From Galbibacter marinus (GTDB lineage: Bacteria > Bacteroidota > Bacteroidia > Flavobacteriales > Flavobacteriaceae): a stretch of 64,000 bases of DNA. Shown in pieces: positions 34,277 to 44,285 of the stretch. The stretch's first letter is position 1, and each line of letters starts with the position of its first letter. The stretch lies in the NCBI RefSeq assembly GCF_000300875.1, contig NZ_AMSG01000002.1, positions 149,842 to 213,841 of the forward strand, read 5' to 3'. The translations under genes and the position numbers were made by a program. The notes below the pieces were generated by a model. That model had not been told where the DNA came from and did not search any database. It was given only the letters and a program-made list of their open reading frames with translations.

Positions 34277-37129
34277 ATGCCAAAAAGAAAAGACCTTAAA
34301 AGTATACTTCTAATAGGCTCAGGGCCTATAATTATTGGGCAAGCTTGTGAATTTGATTATGCTGGATCACAGGCATTACGTTCCCTTAGAGAGGATGGTA
34401 TTGAAACCATTTTAATCAACAGTAATCCTGCCACAATTATGACGGATCCGACTATGGCGGATCATGTGTACTTAAAACCTTTAACCACCAAGTCCATTGT
34501 AGAAATATTAGAGAAGCATCCTAATATTGATGCGGTACTACCTACAATGGGTGGACAGACCGCTCTGAACTTATGTATCGAAGCAGATGAAAAAGGAATT
34601 TGGGAGGATTTTGGCGTTGAACTTATCGGAGTAGATATTGATGCGATCAATATTACTGAAGACAGGGAGAAGTTTAGAGAGTTGATGTTAGATATCGGTG
34701 TGGGTATGGCCCCGCAAGCTACCGCAACCTCATTTTTGAAAGGGAAAGAAATAGCGCAAGAGTTTGGGTTTCCACTAGTGATCCGAGCCTCCTATACTCT
34801 AGGTGGTGCAGGTGCATCGATCGTATATAAGCCAGAAGATTTTGACTATCACCTCAGTAGAGGTTTAGAGATATCCCCGATTCACGAGGTGATGATTGAC
34901 AAAGCTCTTATGGGTTGGAAAGAATACGAACTTGAGCTTTTAAGAGATGCAAATGATAATGTTGTTATTATCTGTACTATTGAAAATATGGACCCAATGG
35001 GGATTCACACAGGGGACTCTATCACTGTAGCACCTGCGATGACCTTATCTGATAGAACTTACCAGAGAATGAGAGATATGGCCATTAAGATGATGCGCAG
35101 TATCGGAGAGTTTGCTGGAGGTTGTAATGTTCAGTTCGCTGTAAGTCCGGATGAAAAAGAAGATATAATCGCCATTGAAATTAATCCACGTGTATCGAGA
35201 TCTTCTGCTCTTGCTTCAAAAGCAACTGGATATCCAATTGCAAAAATAGCTAGTAAGTTAGCTATCGGATATACATTGGATGAACTTGATAACCAAATCA
35301 CAAAATCTACTTCCGCTTTATTTGAGCCTACTTTAGATTATGTGATCGTTAAAATCCCAAGATGGAATTTTGATAAATTTGAAGGATCTAATAGAGAATT
35401 AGGACTTCAGATGAAGAGTGTTGGTGAGGTAATGGGAATCGGTCGATCGTTTCAAGAAGCTTTACATAAGGCAACGCAGTCATTAGAAATAAAAAGAAAT
35501 GGTTTAGGTGCCGATGGTAAGGGGCATAAAGATTATGATGTGATCATCGAAAAGTTGACCTACCCGAGTTGGGATCGTGTCTTTGTGATTTACGATGCAA
35601 TTCAGATTGGGATACCACTTAGCCGTATTCATGAAATTACCAAAATTGATATGTGGTTCTTAAAACAGTACGAAGAACTGCATGTTTTGGAAAAAGAAAT
35701 CAGTACCCATACCATAGAGACCCTTCCAAAGAGCTTGCTACTTGAAGCAAAACAAAAAGGTTTTGCGGACCGTCAGATAGCTCATATGCTAGAGTGTTGG
35801 GAGAGTGAAGTTCACAAAAAACGTGAAGAGCTCAACATCAATAGAGTTTATAAGTTAGTGGATACCTGTGCGGCAGAATTTGAAGCGATGACTCCTTATT
35901 ACTACTCTACCTTTGAGGACGAAGTAGAAAAGGCTGACGGTTCACGTTACTCAGAGAATGAGAGTGTTGTTACCCAGAAGAAGAAAATTGTAGTTCTTGG
36001 TTCTGGGCCTAATCGAATTGGTCAGGGAATTGAGTTTGATTATTGTTGTGTTCACGGTGTTCTTGCCGCAGCTGAGTGTGGTTATGAAACCATTATGATC
36101 AACTGTAACCCTGAAACTGTTTCAACAGATTTTGACACTGCAGACAAATTGTACTTCGAACCAGTATTCTGGGAACATATCTATGACATTATATGTCATG
36201 AGAAACCAGAAGGTGTTATTGTACAATTAGGTGGTCAGACCGCATTAAAACTAGCTGAAAAGCTTGATAAATACGGTATAAAAATAATAGGAACAAGCTT
36301 TGAATCACTTGACCTAGCAGAAGACAGAGGGAGTTTTTCAACCTTGCTAAAGGAAAATAATATTCCTTATCCTGACTTTGGCGTAGCTGAAACTGCTGAT
36401 CAGGCTTTACAATTAGCCGATGAGTTAGATTTCCCTATCCTAGTACGTCCTTCTTATGTTCTTGGAGGACAGGGAATGAAAATTGTGATTAATAAAGATG
36501 AATTGGAGGAGCATGTGGTTGATCTGCTAAGAAAGATACCAAACAACAAGCTACTTCTAGATCATTATTTAGACGGGGCTATCGAGGCAGAAGCTGATGC
36601 GATTTGTGATGGAGAGGATGTTTATATCATTGGGATAATGGAACATATTGAACCTTGTGGTATTCACTCTGGTGATTCTAATGGAACACTTCCACCCTTT
36701 AACATAGGTGATCTAGTATTACAACAAATTAAGGATCACACTAGAAAGATTGCCTTAGCTTTAAATACTGTAGGGCTTATCAATATTCAATTTGCGATCA
36801 AGGATGACATGGTGTATATCATTGAGGCCAATCCACGTGCTTCGAGAACAGTACCATTTATCGCTAAAGCCTACAAAGAACCTTATGTGAATTACGCCAC
36901 TAAGGTAATGCTAGGTGAGAAAAAGCTCAGTGACTTTGATTTTAACCCTCAATTAGAAGGGTATGCGATCAAACAACCTGTATTTTCTTTTAATAAGTTC
37001 CCGAATGTGAATAAAAATCTAGGGCCTGAGATGAAGAGTACTGGAGAAAGTATTTTGTTTATCGACAGTCTAAAGGATGATCAGTTTTACGAATTGTATC
37101 AAAGAAGAAAAATGTATCTAAGTAAATAG
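34277..37129 (+). CDS. carB: Carbamoyl-phosphate synthase large subunit, lacking the allosteric domain
   Basis: A 950-residue enzyme making carbamoyl phosphate for arginine and pyrimidine synthesis, using ammonia from the small subunit (not in the window). It has two ATP-grasp halves, each opening with a GSGPxxIGQ motif (SGPIIIGQACEFDY near residue 15; SGPNRIGQGIEFDY near residue 575). The protein stops right after the second synthetase half (LGPEMKSTGES, then RRKMYLSK), so the MGS-like C-terminal regulatory domain present in the E. coli protein of about 1070 residues is missing. No frameshift or remnant lies downstream; a strong terminator follows, so this is the natural end. Confidence 0.95.
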   Translation: MPKRKDLKSILLIGSGPIIIGQACEFDYAGSQALRSLREDGIETILINSNPATIMTDPTMADHVYLKPLTTKSIVEILEKHPNIDAVLPTMGGQTALNLCIEADEKGIWEDFGVELIGVDIDAINITEDREKFRELMLDIGVGMAPQATATSFLKGKEIAQEFGFPLVIRASYTLGGAGASIVYKPEDFDYHLSRGLEISPIHEVMIDKALMGWKEYELELLRDANDNVVIICTIENMDPMGIHTGDSITVAPAMTLSDRTYQRMRDMAIKMMRSIGEFAGGCNVQFAVSPDEKEDIIAIEINPRVSRSSALASKATGYPIAKIASKLAIGYTLDELDNQITKSTSALFEPTLDYVIVKIPRWNFDKFEGSNRELGLQMKSVGEVMGIGRSFQEALHKATQSLEIKRNGLGADGKGHKDYDVIIEKLTYPSWDRVFVIYDAIQIGIPLSRIHEITKIDMWFLKQYEELHVLEKEISTHTIETLPKSLLLEAKQKGFADRQIAHMLECWESEVHKKREELNINRVYKLVDTCAAEFEAMTPYYYSTFEDEVEKADGSRYSENESVVTQKKKIVVLGSGPNRIGQGIEFDYCCVHGVLAAAECGYETIMINCNPETVSTDFDTADKLYFEPVFWEHIYDIICHEKPEGVIVQLGGQTALKLAEKLDKYGIKIIGTSFESLDLAEDRGSFSTLLKENNIPYPDFGVAETADQALQLADELDFPILVRPSYVLGGQGMKIVINKDELEEHVVDLLRKIPNNKLLLDHYLDGAIEAEADAICDGEDVYIIGIMEHIEPCGIHSGDSNGTLPPFNIGDLVLQQIKDHTRKIALALNTVGLINIQFAIKDDMVYIIEANPRASRTVPFIAKAYKEPYVNYATKVMLGEKKLSDFDFNPQLEGYAIKQPVFSFNKFPNVNKNLGPEMKSTGESILFIDSLKDDQFYELYQRRKMYLSK

Positions 37130-37164
37130 GCTTTAGATTATTTTTGATCTCAATATTTTAAATT

Positions 37165-37194
37165 AAACTGCTAGGGAAACTTAGCAGTTTTTTT
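37165..37194 (+). terminator. Terminator after carB
   Basis: A 9-bp perfect stem (37165-37173 with 37182-37190), an eight-base loop and a T run to 37194. Confidence 0.85.
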
Positions 37195-37280
37195 GTATCC
37201 ATTATCGCACCATAGTAAAAGAATGTTACACTAATTAAAATAAATGTATCAAATACACCTATAAATAAATTTCTAGTAAT

Positions 37281-37288
37281 TATATTTG
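37281..37288 (+). promoter_or_regulatory. -7 box of the GH43 gene
   Basis: TATATTTG, an exact TAnnTTTG match, 54 bases upstream of the ATG. No clear -33 TTG is present at the usual spacing, which would fit a regulated promoter. Confidence 0.45.
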
Positions 37289-37342
37289 AGGTTGTTCGGG
37301 TTGAAGTTCGAATTGTCTAACCTTTTTAATGACTAAAATTAT

Positions 37343-38887
37343 ATGAACAGGTCTATTTTATTATTTCTTATAAGTCTAATATTTAATGTAGGTGTTTATG
37401 GCCAATCAAAGGCAAAAAACCCTATAATTCATGCGGATGTTCCAGATATTTCTATCATTAGAGTAGGGGACATCTATTATATGAGTAGTACTACCATGCA
37501 CATGAGCCCTGGAGTTCCTATTATGAAATCTTCTGATCTAGTGAATTGGGAACTTGCCTCCTATGCCTACGACAGGTTGGGAGAGAACGATGCTTTAAAC
37601 ATGGAGAATAATAAAAATGCCTATGGAGAAGGTTCTTGGGCTAGTAGTCTTCGTTTTCACGATGGAACGTTTTACGTTTCCACATTCTCAAGTACAACTG
37701 GTAAAACTTATATTTACTACACTAAGAATATAGAATCTGGTAACTGGAAGGAAAAATCTTTTAGTCCTAGTCTACATGATAGTAGTTTGATTTTTGACAA
37801 TGGTAGAGTCTATATGATTTACGGTAATGGAACACTTCATTTGGTCGAACTAAAGAAAGATCTTACTGGACTTATTCCAGGGACTGATCGTGTATTAATC
37901 CAAAATGCATCTGCACCTGCAGGACCAAATATCATGTTGGGAGCAGAAGGTGCGCAACTCTTTAAAGTCAATGGAAAATATTACCTTTTTGTCATTACAT
38001 GGCCTAGAGGTGGGATGCGAACAGTAGTGGTTCACAGGGCCGATAAGCTTACAGGGCCTTATGAAGGACGATTGAGTTTTCAGGATCAGGGAGTCGCTCA
38101 AGGAGGTTTAGTTGATACTCCAGAAGGTGATTGGTTTGCTTATTTATTTAAAGATAATGGGGCCGTGGGTAGAATTCCATATATAGTTCCAGTTAGTTGG
38201 GAGAACGATTGGCCGATAATAGGAATTAATGGTAAAGTACCTCAGACCCTAGAACTTCCCAAAAGTAAAGGTTTAATTCCTGGTATTGTTCAAAGCGATG
38301 ACTTTGAGCGTTCTGCAAGGGATCCTGTTTTACCTCTTGTGTGGCAATGGAATCATAATCCAGTGGATAGCCATTGGTCGCTAAGTGAACGTCCTGGTTA
38401 TTTAAGACTTCAAACTATCCGATTGGATAGTAGTGTAGTGGCTGCAAAAAATACCCTTACTCAAAGAACTTTCGGACCAACGAGTCAGGGAGAAACAGCT
38501 ATTGATATTTCGTCCATGAAAACTGGTGATGTTGCTGGATTAGTTTTGCTTGCTGAGTATTTTGGGTATGTGGGAGTAAAAAAAGAAAAAGGTAAGAATT
38601 ACATAGTTCATGCTATTAATGAGTCAGGTAAAGAGACTATAAAAGAAAAAATTCCATTAGTAGGGTCTAAAATATTTTTAAAAGCGGTATGTGACTACAA
38701 AGATATGAAGGATCAAGCTAGGTTCTATTACAGCTTAGACGGAAACTCTTGGAATGCTATTGGGGAACCTCTTGAGATGAAATATACTTTGACGCACTTT
38801 ATGGGTTATCGATTTGGGCTTTTTAACTATGCTACTGAAAGTACAGGAGGTAGTGCTGATTTTGATTACTTTAAAATAAGTAAGTAA
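37343..38887 (+). CDS. Secreted GH43 glycoside hydrolase (beta-xylosidase/arabinofuranosidase type)
   Basis: A 514-residue enzyme with a signal peptide ending near residue 20 (VGVYGQ). Residues about 25-305 form the five-bladed GH43 propeller; the likely catalytic triad is D35 (HADVPDIS), D146 (SLHDSSLIFD) and E202 (GAEGAQLF). Residues about 315-510 are a beta-sandwich of the kind attached to GH43 xylosidases (DDFERSARDPVLPLVWQWNHNP). It probably releases xylose or arabinose from side chains or short oligosaccharides. It lies next to the sensor and SusCD genes, so it is the locus enzyme; the exact glycan is not readable. Confidence 0.88.
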   Translation: MNRSILLFLISLIFNVGVYGQSKAKNPIIHADVPDISIIRVGDIYYMSSTTMHMSPGVPIMKSSDLVNWELASYAYDRLGENDALNMENNKNAYGEGSWASSLRFHDGTFYVSTFSSTTGKTYIYYTKNIESGNWKEKSFSPSLHDSSLIFDNGRVYMIYGNGTLHLVELKKDLTGLIPGTDRVLIQNASAPAGPNIMLGAEGAQLFKVNGKYYLFVITWPRGGMRTVVVHRADKLTGPYEGRLSFQDQGVAQGGLVDTPEGDWFAYLFKDNGAVGRIPYIVPVSWENDWPIIGINGKVPQTLELPKSKGLIPGIVQSDDFERSARDPVLPLVWQWNHNPVDSHWSLSERPGYLRLQTIRLDSSVVAAKNTLTQRTFGPTSQGETAIDISSMKTGDVAGLVLLAEYFGYVGVKKEKGKNYIVHAINESGKETIKEKIPLVGSKIFLKAVCDYKDMKDQARFYYSLDGNSWNAIGEPLEMKYTLTHFMGYRFGLFNYATESTGGSADFDYFKISK

Positions 38888-38915
38888 TACGCTTCTTTCA
38901 TCATATTTGTTTAAG

Positions 38916-39009
38916 AAACACCTAATTTCATTGTGTTGTACGACAATAAAGCTGCTGATTGTTTTTGTTGTATAGAACTAAACTCACGGTACTTTAGGTG
39001 TTTTTTTTT
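38916..39009 (+). ncRNA. Candidate structured RNA or 3'UTR element
   Basis: AAACACCTAA (38916-38925) pairs perfectly with TTAGGTGTTT (38994-39003), and nine T residues run from 39001 to 39009. Inside, 38936-38946 pair with 38965-38975 over 11 bp (including G-U pairs). A near-consensus -7 box CATATTTG (38902-38909) predicts transcription starting at 38916, exactly the first base of the closing stem. It is either an independent RNA of about 94 bases or an elaborate terminator of the GH43 mRNA. Confidence 0.4.
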
Positions 39010-39170
39010 GCACACAATTCCAAGAACAATAGACGTTGTACATGTTTTTAATTAGTTTATCCTTTAATTGATTCTATAAGTTATTTAAAACAAAAACTTG
39101 GGTGCTTCCATGCAGCTGTCTTAATCAGATTGTGGAACCTGGTTTGTTTTATTTTGGCTCCGTAGGTTGC

Positions 39171-39317
39171 AAAAAAAAAAGACTGCCCTTGTGAGGCAGT
39201 CTTTCAATCAAACTAGCTAATAATTTACTAGATTCAAACTAACAAACTCCAGTAAAATTTTTAATGCTTCAAAAAGTTTTGGTTGGTTAACTTATTTAAT
39301 CTCTTTGTTTAAATCTT
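39171..39317 (-). ncRNA. Candidate small RNA, minus strand, upstream of the hybrid sensor
   Basis: A strong intrinsic terminator faces the minus strand: a 7-bp stem (39201-39195 with 39187-39181) extended by A-T pairs, followed by ten T residues (39180-39171). No minus-strand gene leads into it. Upstream on that strand, TACTTTTG (39331-39324) is an exact -7 match with TTG at 39351-39349 (spacing 17), predicting an RNA of about 147 bases. No open frame of note is contained. Small RNAs beside polysaccharide loci are known in Bacteroides; a role here is inference. Confidence 0.5.
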
Positions 39318-39665
39318 ACAATTCAAAAGTAGCTAAACTTGGAGGTATCAATGGCTTTTTTGGTTACCATCCTTTACTGTTATGATACACAATGGTCATT
39401 TTTGCGATTAAAGTATGTTGTACTTTTAATAATATGGTCTTTTTGTAGTTTCATTGTCATAACAACAACAATAATAGGGGTATGTCTGCGTATTTTGTTA
39501 ATTTTTGATAAATTATTGTGAATTATAAATTATAAAGACTACCTTGTAGTCAAATTAACTATTAGAAATGAGTGTTAATTGGCTTTTAAACTACTAATAG
39601 GTAAGAGGTCTAAATTTTATAAGTGCTGAATGAACCTCGCAAACGATTGAAATGGCCATTACCGC

Positions 39666-39673
39666 TAATTTTG
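39666..39673 (+). promoter_or_regulatory. -7 box of the hybrid sensor gene
   Basis: TAATTTTG, 17 bases ahead of the ATG at 39690, with a TTG at 39647-39649 (16-base spacing, shorter than usual). Confidence 0.4.
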
Positions 39674-39689
39674 AAACAAACTAACAACC

Positions 39690-42600
39690 ATGAACGCTTT
39701 CACTTTTGTAAAATTAGATCGCAAGTTGTGGTCTAGCTTAAATTTTGGGAACAATACTCTAAGTTTCAGATCAAGTCTTAAGAGCTTTCACCTAGTTTTC
39801 TGTGTATTACTATTTGGGAGTACTCTTAGTAGTTCACATGCTCAAACTGCGCGATTTTTCTCTACGGATAACAAATTATCCAGCACCTTAATCAATCAAG
39901 TGTTTGAGGATGATAGAGGGCTTATTTGGGTCGCGACTGAAGATGGTCTTAACCGCTTGGATGGAGCTAAGGTTGAAAAGTTTAATCACCAAGCGGAGGA
40001 TTCAACTTCTATCCTACATAATTATGTGCGGGGGACGTATCAACTCTCTGATCAGACCTTATTAATTGGCTACTTTAATGGATTACAGCGTTATGATTAT
40101 CCAACTCAACGTTTCTATGAAATTCCGATGTACAGTGGAGATGGTACCTTAATGCAACCTCATATTACTACCATGTTAGAACGGCATAATGGTGAGATCC
40201 TTATCGGGACCTCCGGAAGTGGCATTTTTCGTCTAACTAAGGATAAAAACAACAATTATATAGGCCAGTTGGAAAAGATGGTATATTCTGAATTTATCCA
40301 GAATATATTTGAGGATAAACAACAGCGTTTATGGGTGATGACCCAGGATAACGGTTTGTTTATCGTACCTAGTGATTCGAATGCGAAAGTCTCACATTAT
40401 TTTTATGAAAACGAAACTGAATCTAATCTCTCGTGTATTATTCAAGCAGATAATGGGAATATTTATCTTGGAAAACTCAATGAGGGATTGTACCGCTTTA
40501 TCTCTGAAGAGGAAGGTTTTGAAAAGATTCCCTATACCGGTTGCCACCTAGCAATTAAGGATTTGTATGTGGTTGATGCGGAGCGGATTTATGTGGGAAC
40601 TGAAAATAATGGAATGAAAGTTTTCAACCCTCAAACAGAAACTTTTGCGGATTTATCTTTAGGTATTAACAAGTTTGACTTTGCTAAATCTAAAGTGCAT
40701 TCAATTATGATGGATAGTTCTGAGAATTTATGGCTTGGAATTTATCAAAAAGGAATTGCGCTGATTCCTTTTAAACCAAATAACTTTAAATATATTGGTT
40801 ATCAGTCAATTAGCAGAAACACCATCGGATCAAATAGTATAACCGCTTTGCAAAAGGAAGGTAATGATTCTGGTGTAATGTGGGTGGGAACTGATGGTGA
40901 TGGAATCTATAAATTAGATGCTGAATATAACCAAATTAGTCATTATTTGATTAAAGAGTCTACAAGTGTTATGTGTGTTTATGAAGATTCTAATGGAACT
41001 ATCTGGACTGGAACATACTTAAATGGGCTTGGATCTTATCATGACAAAACAGATGACTTTAAGTTTAATAATCCAATTTTGGATAGTAAAGGTGGTAAAG
41101 TGGACCGTATTTATGCCTTAACTGAAGATGGTGATAAAAATTTATGGATTGGAACCATGGGTTCAGGCCTTTTCTCCCTGGATTTAAAAACTGGTAAAGT
41201 AACAGAAAGGAATATTCCTAACACCACAGATCTTCCGAGTGATCCAAAAGATTATATGCAAAATAATTGGATAAACACTCTGTATTATAGCTCAGATAAT
41301 AAATTATATATAGGTACTTATAATGGGTTGAGCTGTCTGGATTTGGATACTAATACCTTTATTTTTGAAGATGGACTTAACCATGTATTAGGACATAAAA
41401 TAGTATATGCCTTGCATGAAGATTCCCAAGGTAATCTTTGGATTGGAACTTCTGAAGGCTTGTATTATAAGCCTAAAGAAAGTTGGGCGCTCCAAAACTA
41501 TTCTACTGAAGATGGTTTGCCAAGTAACATGGTATGTGCCATTGAGGAGGTTGAAGGAAACCTATGGTTAAGTACTCATCGAGGAATATCTAAGTTCAAT
41601 ACCTTAGATAAGAATTTTACAAATTTCTATTTTAATGATGGTTTACAAGGAAATGAGTTTAATAAGGGAGCGGTAACAGTTGGAAACCAACGTTCTATTT
41701 ATTTTGGAGGAATTAACGGGATTTCCTATTTTGATCCAAATCAAATTTCAGAACAAGGAATTGTACCAGAAATTCGTTTGACTGCCTTTTATTTGGATAA
41801 TAACCAGATAAATGCATCCTCGCGATCTGGTGGTAAACCTATTTTAGATGCTGCGATCTTACAAGCAGATAAGGTTTCTTTAGCTAATAATGATAATACC
41901 TTTACCATGGAATTTGCCTCCAAAAATTTTATAGATCCACAGCGACTTACTTATTATTATGCTGTAGATGATGCTTCATGGGTTAGCTTGCAACAGGGGG
42001 CCAATACTATTCGTTTTGCCGATCTTATTCCAGATAATTACACCATTCGAGTGAAGGCTAAAGAATTGGGAGCATTTTCACCCGTTAAGACATTTATTGT
42101 GGTGGTTAGACCACCTTGGTATGGAACCCTTACGGCAAAAATAATATACGTTTTAATGTTTGTAGCTATTGCATGGGTAGTTATTAGTCAATTAAGGCAA
42201 CGTCATAAGATACGAGAAAAGGTACGTGCTCAAAATTATGAAAATCAAATAAAAGAAGCCAAAATACAATTCTTTACAAATATTTCTCATGAAATAAAAA
42301 CGCCTATTTCTTTAATTTTAAACCCATTAAAAACCCTTATGAAGTCTGACCAAGATCAAGCTCGTCAAGGTGTTTATGGAGTGATGCACAGAAATTCTGA
42401 GCGTATTCTTCATCTGATTAACCAACTCATGGAAATGCGAAAAATTGATCAGGGTCAAATTCAACTCACGCATCGTAAGATAGATATGGTTGGTTTTATT
42501 GAGGATATTTGTTTTCTTTTTGAAGATCAGAAGGGTACTAAAAACATTAGTTTAAACTTCCAAAGTACGGTCCCGAAGCTTGATGTAGTTTTGGATCCAA

Positions 42601-43904
42601 GTTATTTTGACAAGACCTTATTAAACTTACTCTCTAATGCATTTAAGTTCACACCTGAGGGTGGTACTATTGATATTGTACTAGAACCCTTTACAAATAG
42701 CAATGGAGTTGCAAGTTTTAGATTAGGGGTAAAAGACAATGGAATAGGGGTTGCAGAGAAGGATTTAAACAAGATATTTGATCGTTTCTATCGATCAAAT
42801 ATGGTTGAATTGCACCCTAAGGAAGGTACAGGTATTGGGTTGCATTTAACTAGATCTATAGTGCATCTTCATAAAGGCCATATTTATGCGATAAACAACC
42901 AGGATCAGAAGGGATGTACAATGATTATGGAGTTGCCGCTAGATTGTCAATCTGCAGTGAATACTAAAAAGGAAGTGTTTCAAAAAGTAACATCCATGAA
43001 TTTGTCTCAGACTGATCCTCAACATGAGCAGAATCAACAAACGGAGCTTTCCCAAGTTGATGCAAAACTTGGGGAAACAGAAATTTATAAAGGAAGAGGA
43101 AGAAGTAGAATACTAATCATTGACGATGATAGTGAAATCCGAAATTATCTTAGTAGTGAATTAGGTGAGGATTATCATGTTTTAGAGGCCAGTAATGGAA
43201 AACTCGGATATTCCATGATTCTGAATCAGACTCCTGATCTTATTATTAGTGATGTTTCCATGCCAGTTATGGATGGGGTGAGTTTATGTAGAAAGATTAA
43301 AAAGAACATCAATATTAACCATATTCCAGTGATCTTGCTGACTGCTCGATCAAGAGAGCAAGATAATATCCTTGGCTTGGATATCGGGGCAGATGCTTAC
43401 TTAGCTAAGCCGTTTAACTTAGAAATCTTAAAAACAACCATTAAGAGTATTATTAACAATAGAGAGATGCTTAAAAATTCATTTTCTGGTAATCAAATGC
43501 CAGAAGGACAATTGCCACCTATTGAAATGAAATCAGCTGATGAGAAGTTAATGGAACGTGTGACAAAGTATATTAATGATAACCTAGATAACCCTGAGCT
43601 GAATGTGGAAAAAATTGCCAAAGAAATTGGAATTAGCCGTGTGCATCTTTATAGAAAATTAAAAGAGTTGACCAATCAGTCTACACGTGACTTTGTGCGA
43701 AACATACGATTAAAACAGGCAGCTGACCTGTTAGCAAGTAAGAATCTTAGTGTAACCGAGGTTACTTATGCTACCGGATTCTCACATGTTTCTAAATTCT
43801 CATCCAGCTTTAAGGAGTTTTATGGTTGTTCTCCAAAGGAGTATAAGAGCTTACATTTAAAAAATGCAGCGCCGCAGGATTATATGGATTCAATGGCGAG
43901 TTAG
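39690..43904 (+). CDS. Hybrid two-component sensor/AraC regulator (HTCS) of the PUL
   Basis: A 1404-residue one-protein two-component system. A signal or anchor segment (about residues 33-51) is followed by a periplasmic sensor of repeated beta-propeller units (about 55-720, many GxLWxGT-like motifs) and a Y_Y_Y domain (about 735-808). A membrane helix lies at about 815-835, then a histidine kinase (H867 in NISHEIKTP; ATP-binding NLLSNAFKFTPEGG and GTGIGLHL), a receiver domain (IIDDDSE; phospho-acceptor D1188; LAKPFN) and an AraC helix-turn-helix (about 1297-1395). Such proteins bind a breakdown oligosaccharide outside and activate susCD and enzyme genes. The 32 residues before the hydrophobic segment are longer than usual. 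Confidence 0.95.
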   Translation: MNAFTFVKLDRKLWSSLNFGNNTLSFRSSLKSFHLVFCVLLFGSTLSSSHAQTARFFSTDNKLSSTLINQVFEDDRGLIWVATEDGLNRLDGAKVEKFNHQAEDSTSILHNYVRGTYQLSDQTLLIGYFNGLQRYDYPTQRFYEIPMYSGDGTLMQPHITTMLERHNGEILIGTSGSGIFRLTKDKNNNYIGQLEKMVYSEFIQNIFEDKQQRLWVMTQDNGLFIVPSDSNAKVSHYFYENETESNLSCIIQADNGNIYLGKLNEGLYRFISEEEGFEKIPYTGCHLAIKDLYVVDAERIYVGTENNGMKVFNPQTETFADLSLGINKFDFAKSKVHSIMMDSSENLWLGIYQKGIALIPFKPNNFKYIGYQSISRNTIGSNSITALQKEGNDSGVMWVGTDGDGIYKLDAEYNQISHYLIKESTSVMCVYEDSNGTIWTGTYLNGLGSYHDKTDDFKFNNPILDSKGGKVDRIYALTEDGDKNLWIGTMGSGLFSLDLKTGKVTERNIPNTTDLPSDPKDYMQNNWINTLYYSSDNKLYIGTYNGLSCLDLDTNTFIFEDGLNHVLGHKIVYALHEDSQGNLWIGTSEGLYYKPKESWALQNYSTEDGLPSNMVCAIEEVEGNLWLSTHRGISKFNTLDKNFTNFYFNDGLQGNEFNKGAVTVGNQRSIYFGGINGISYFDPNQISEQGIVPEIRLTAFYLDNNQINASSRSGGKPILDAAILQADKVSLANNDNTFTMEFASKNFIDPQRLTYYYAVDDASWVSLQQGANTIRFADLIPDNYTIRVKAKELGAFSPVKTFIVVVRPPWYGTLTAKIIYVLMFVAIAWVVISQLRQRHKIREKVRAQNYENQIKEAKIQFFTNISHEIKTPISLILNPLKTLMKSDQDQARQGVYGVMHRNSERILHLINQLMEMRKIDQGQIQLTHRKIDMVGFIEDICFLFEDQKGTKNISLNFQSTVPKLDVVLDPSYFDKTLLNLLSNAFKFTPEGGTIDIVLEPFTNSNGVASFRLGVKDNGIGVAEKDLNKIFDRFYRSNMVELHPKEGTGIGLHLTRSIVHLHKGHIYAINNQDQKGCTMIMELPLDCQSAVNTKKEVFQKVTSMNLSQTDPQHEQNQQTELSQVDAKLGETEIYKGRGRSRILIIDDDSEIRNYLSSELGEDYHVLEASNGKLGYSMILNQTPDLIISDVSMPVMDGVSLCRKIKKNININHIPVILLTARSREQDNILGLDIGADAYLAKPFNLEILKTTIKSIINNREMLKNSFSGNQMPEGQLPPIEMKSADEKLMERVTKYINDNLDNPELNVEKIAKEIGISRVHLYRKLKELTNQSTRDFVRNIRLKQAADLLASKNLSVTEVTYATGFSHVSKFSSSFKEFYGCSPKEYKSLHLKNAAPQDYMDSMAS

Positions 43905-43986
43905 TTCGGTATATTTTGTGACACAACAGCCTAATTAAGAAGTAATTCCTATTTAAAAGTACTCTCGATATAACCAACTTAGTTAA

Positions 43987-44022
43987 CTCAGGTGATTTTT
44001 AGTTAAATTGCCTGGGTTTTTT
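43987..44022 (+). terminator. Terminator after the hybrid sensor
   Basis: A 10-bp stem (43987-43996 with 44007-44016, three G-U pairs), a ten-base loop and six T residues. Confidence 0.65.
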
Positions 44023-44285
44023 GATAGGCTAAATGCTAAGACCGTCTTTGGATCCTTGTATTACTAGCCTTTAACTGTCAAATAAGGGAGTCTGATCCTT
44101 AAAATTACTGGGGATAATAACAGGATCTCTCTTTTGTTAAAAAGCAATGGATATGGTCTAAAGATAAACCAGAGTATGTCCCTATTTTATTTGCAAACAT
44201 AAATCTCTTAGGTACCGTATAACAGTCATTTGATAATAGTGATCATACTACTGTTTTAAAAGGCTGCTTGAAATGGTACAGTTAC

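Larger units (their letters stand above)
38888..39689. other. 0.8-kb intergenic region of the PUL with two candidate RNAs
   Basis: This holds a plus-strand structured element (38916-39009) and a minus-strand terminator with an upstream box (39171-39331), listed separately, plus a -7 box for the sensor gene near its end. Between 39010 and 39170, and between 39352 and 39640, I see no gene; a 60-codon plus-strand frame at 39339-39521 looks random. Confidence 0.6.

Noticed and set aside
39339-39521. 60-codon plus-strand open frame in the PUL gap
   Set aside because: Hydrophobic, low-complexity residues, no start signals, and it overlaps the proposed minus-strand promoter region. Likely chance.
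44194-44201. Minus-strand TATGTTTG box in the sensor-susD gap as a promoter
   Set aside because: A single 8-base match in AT-rich sequence with no gene or terminator after it; such matches are expected by chance.
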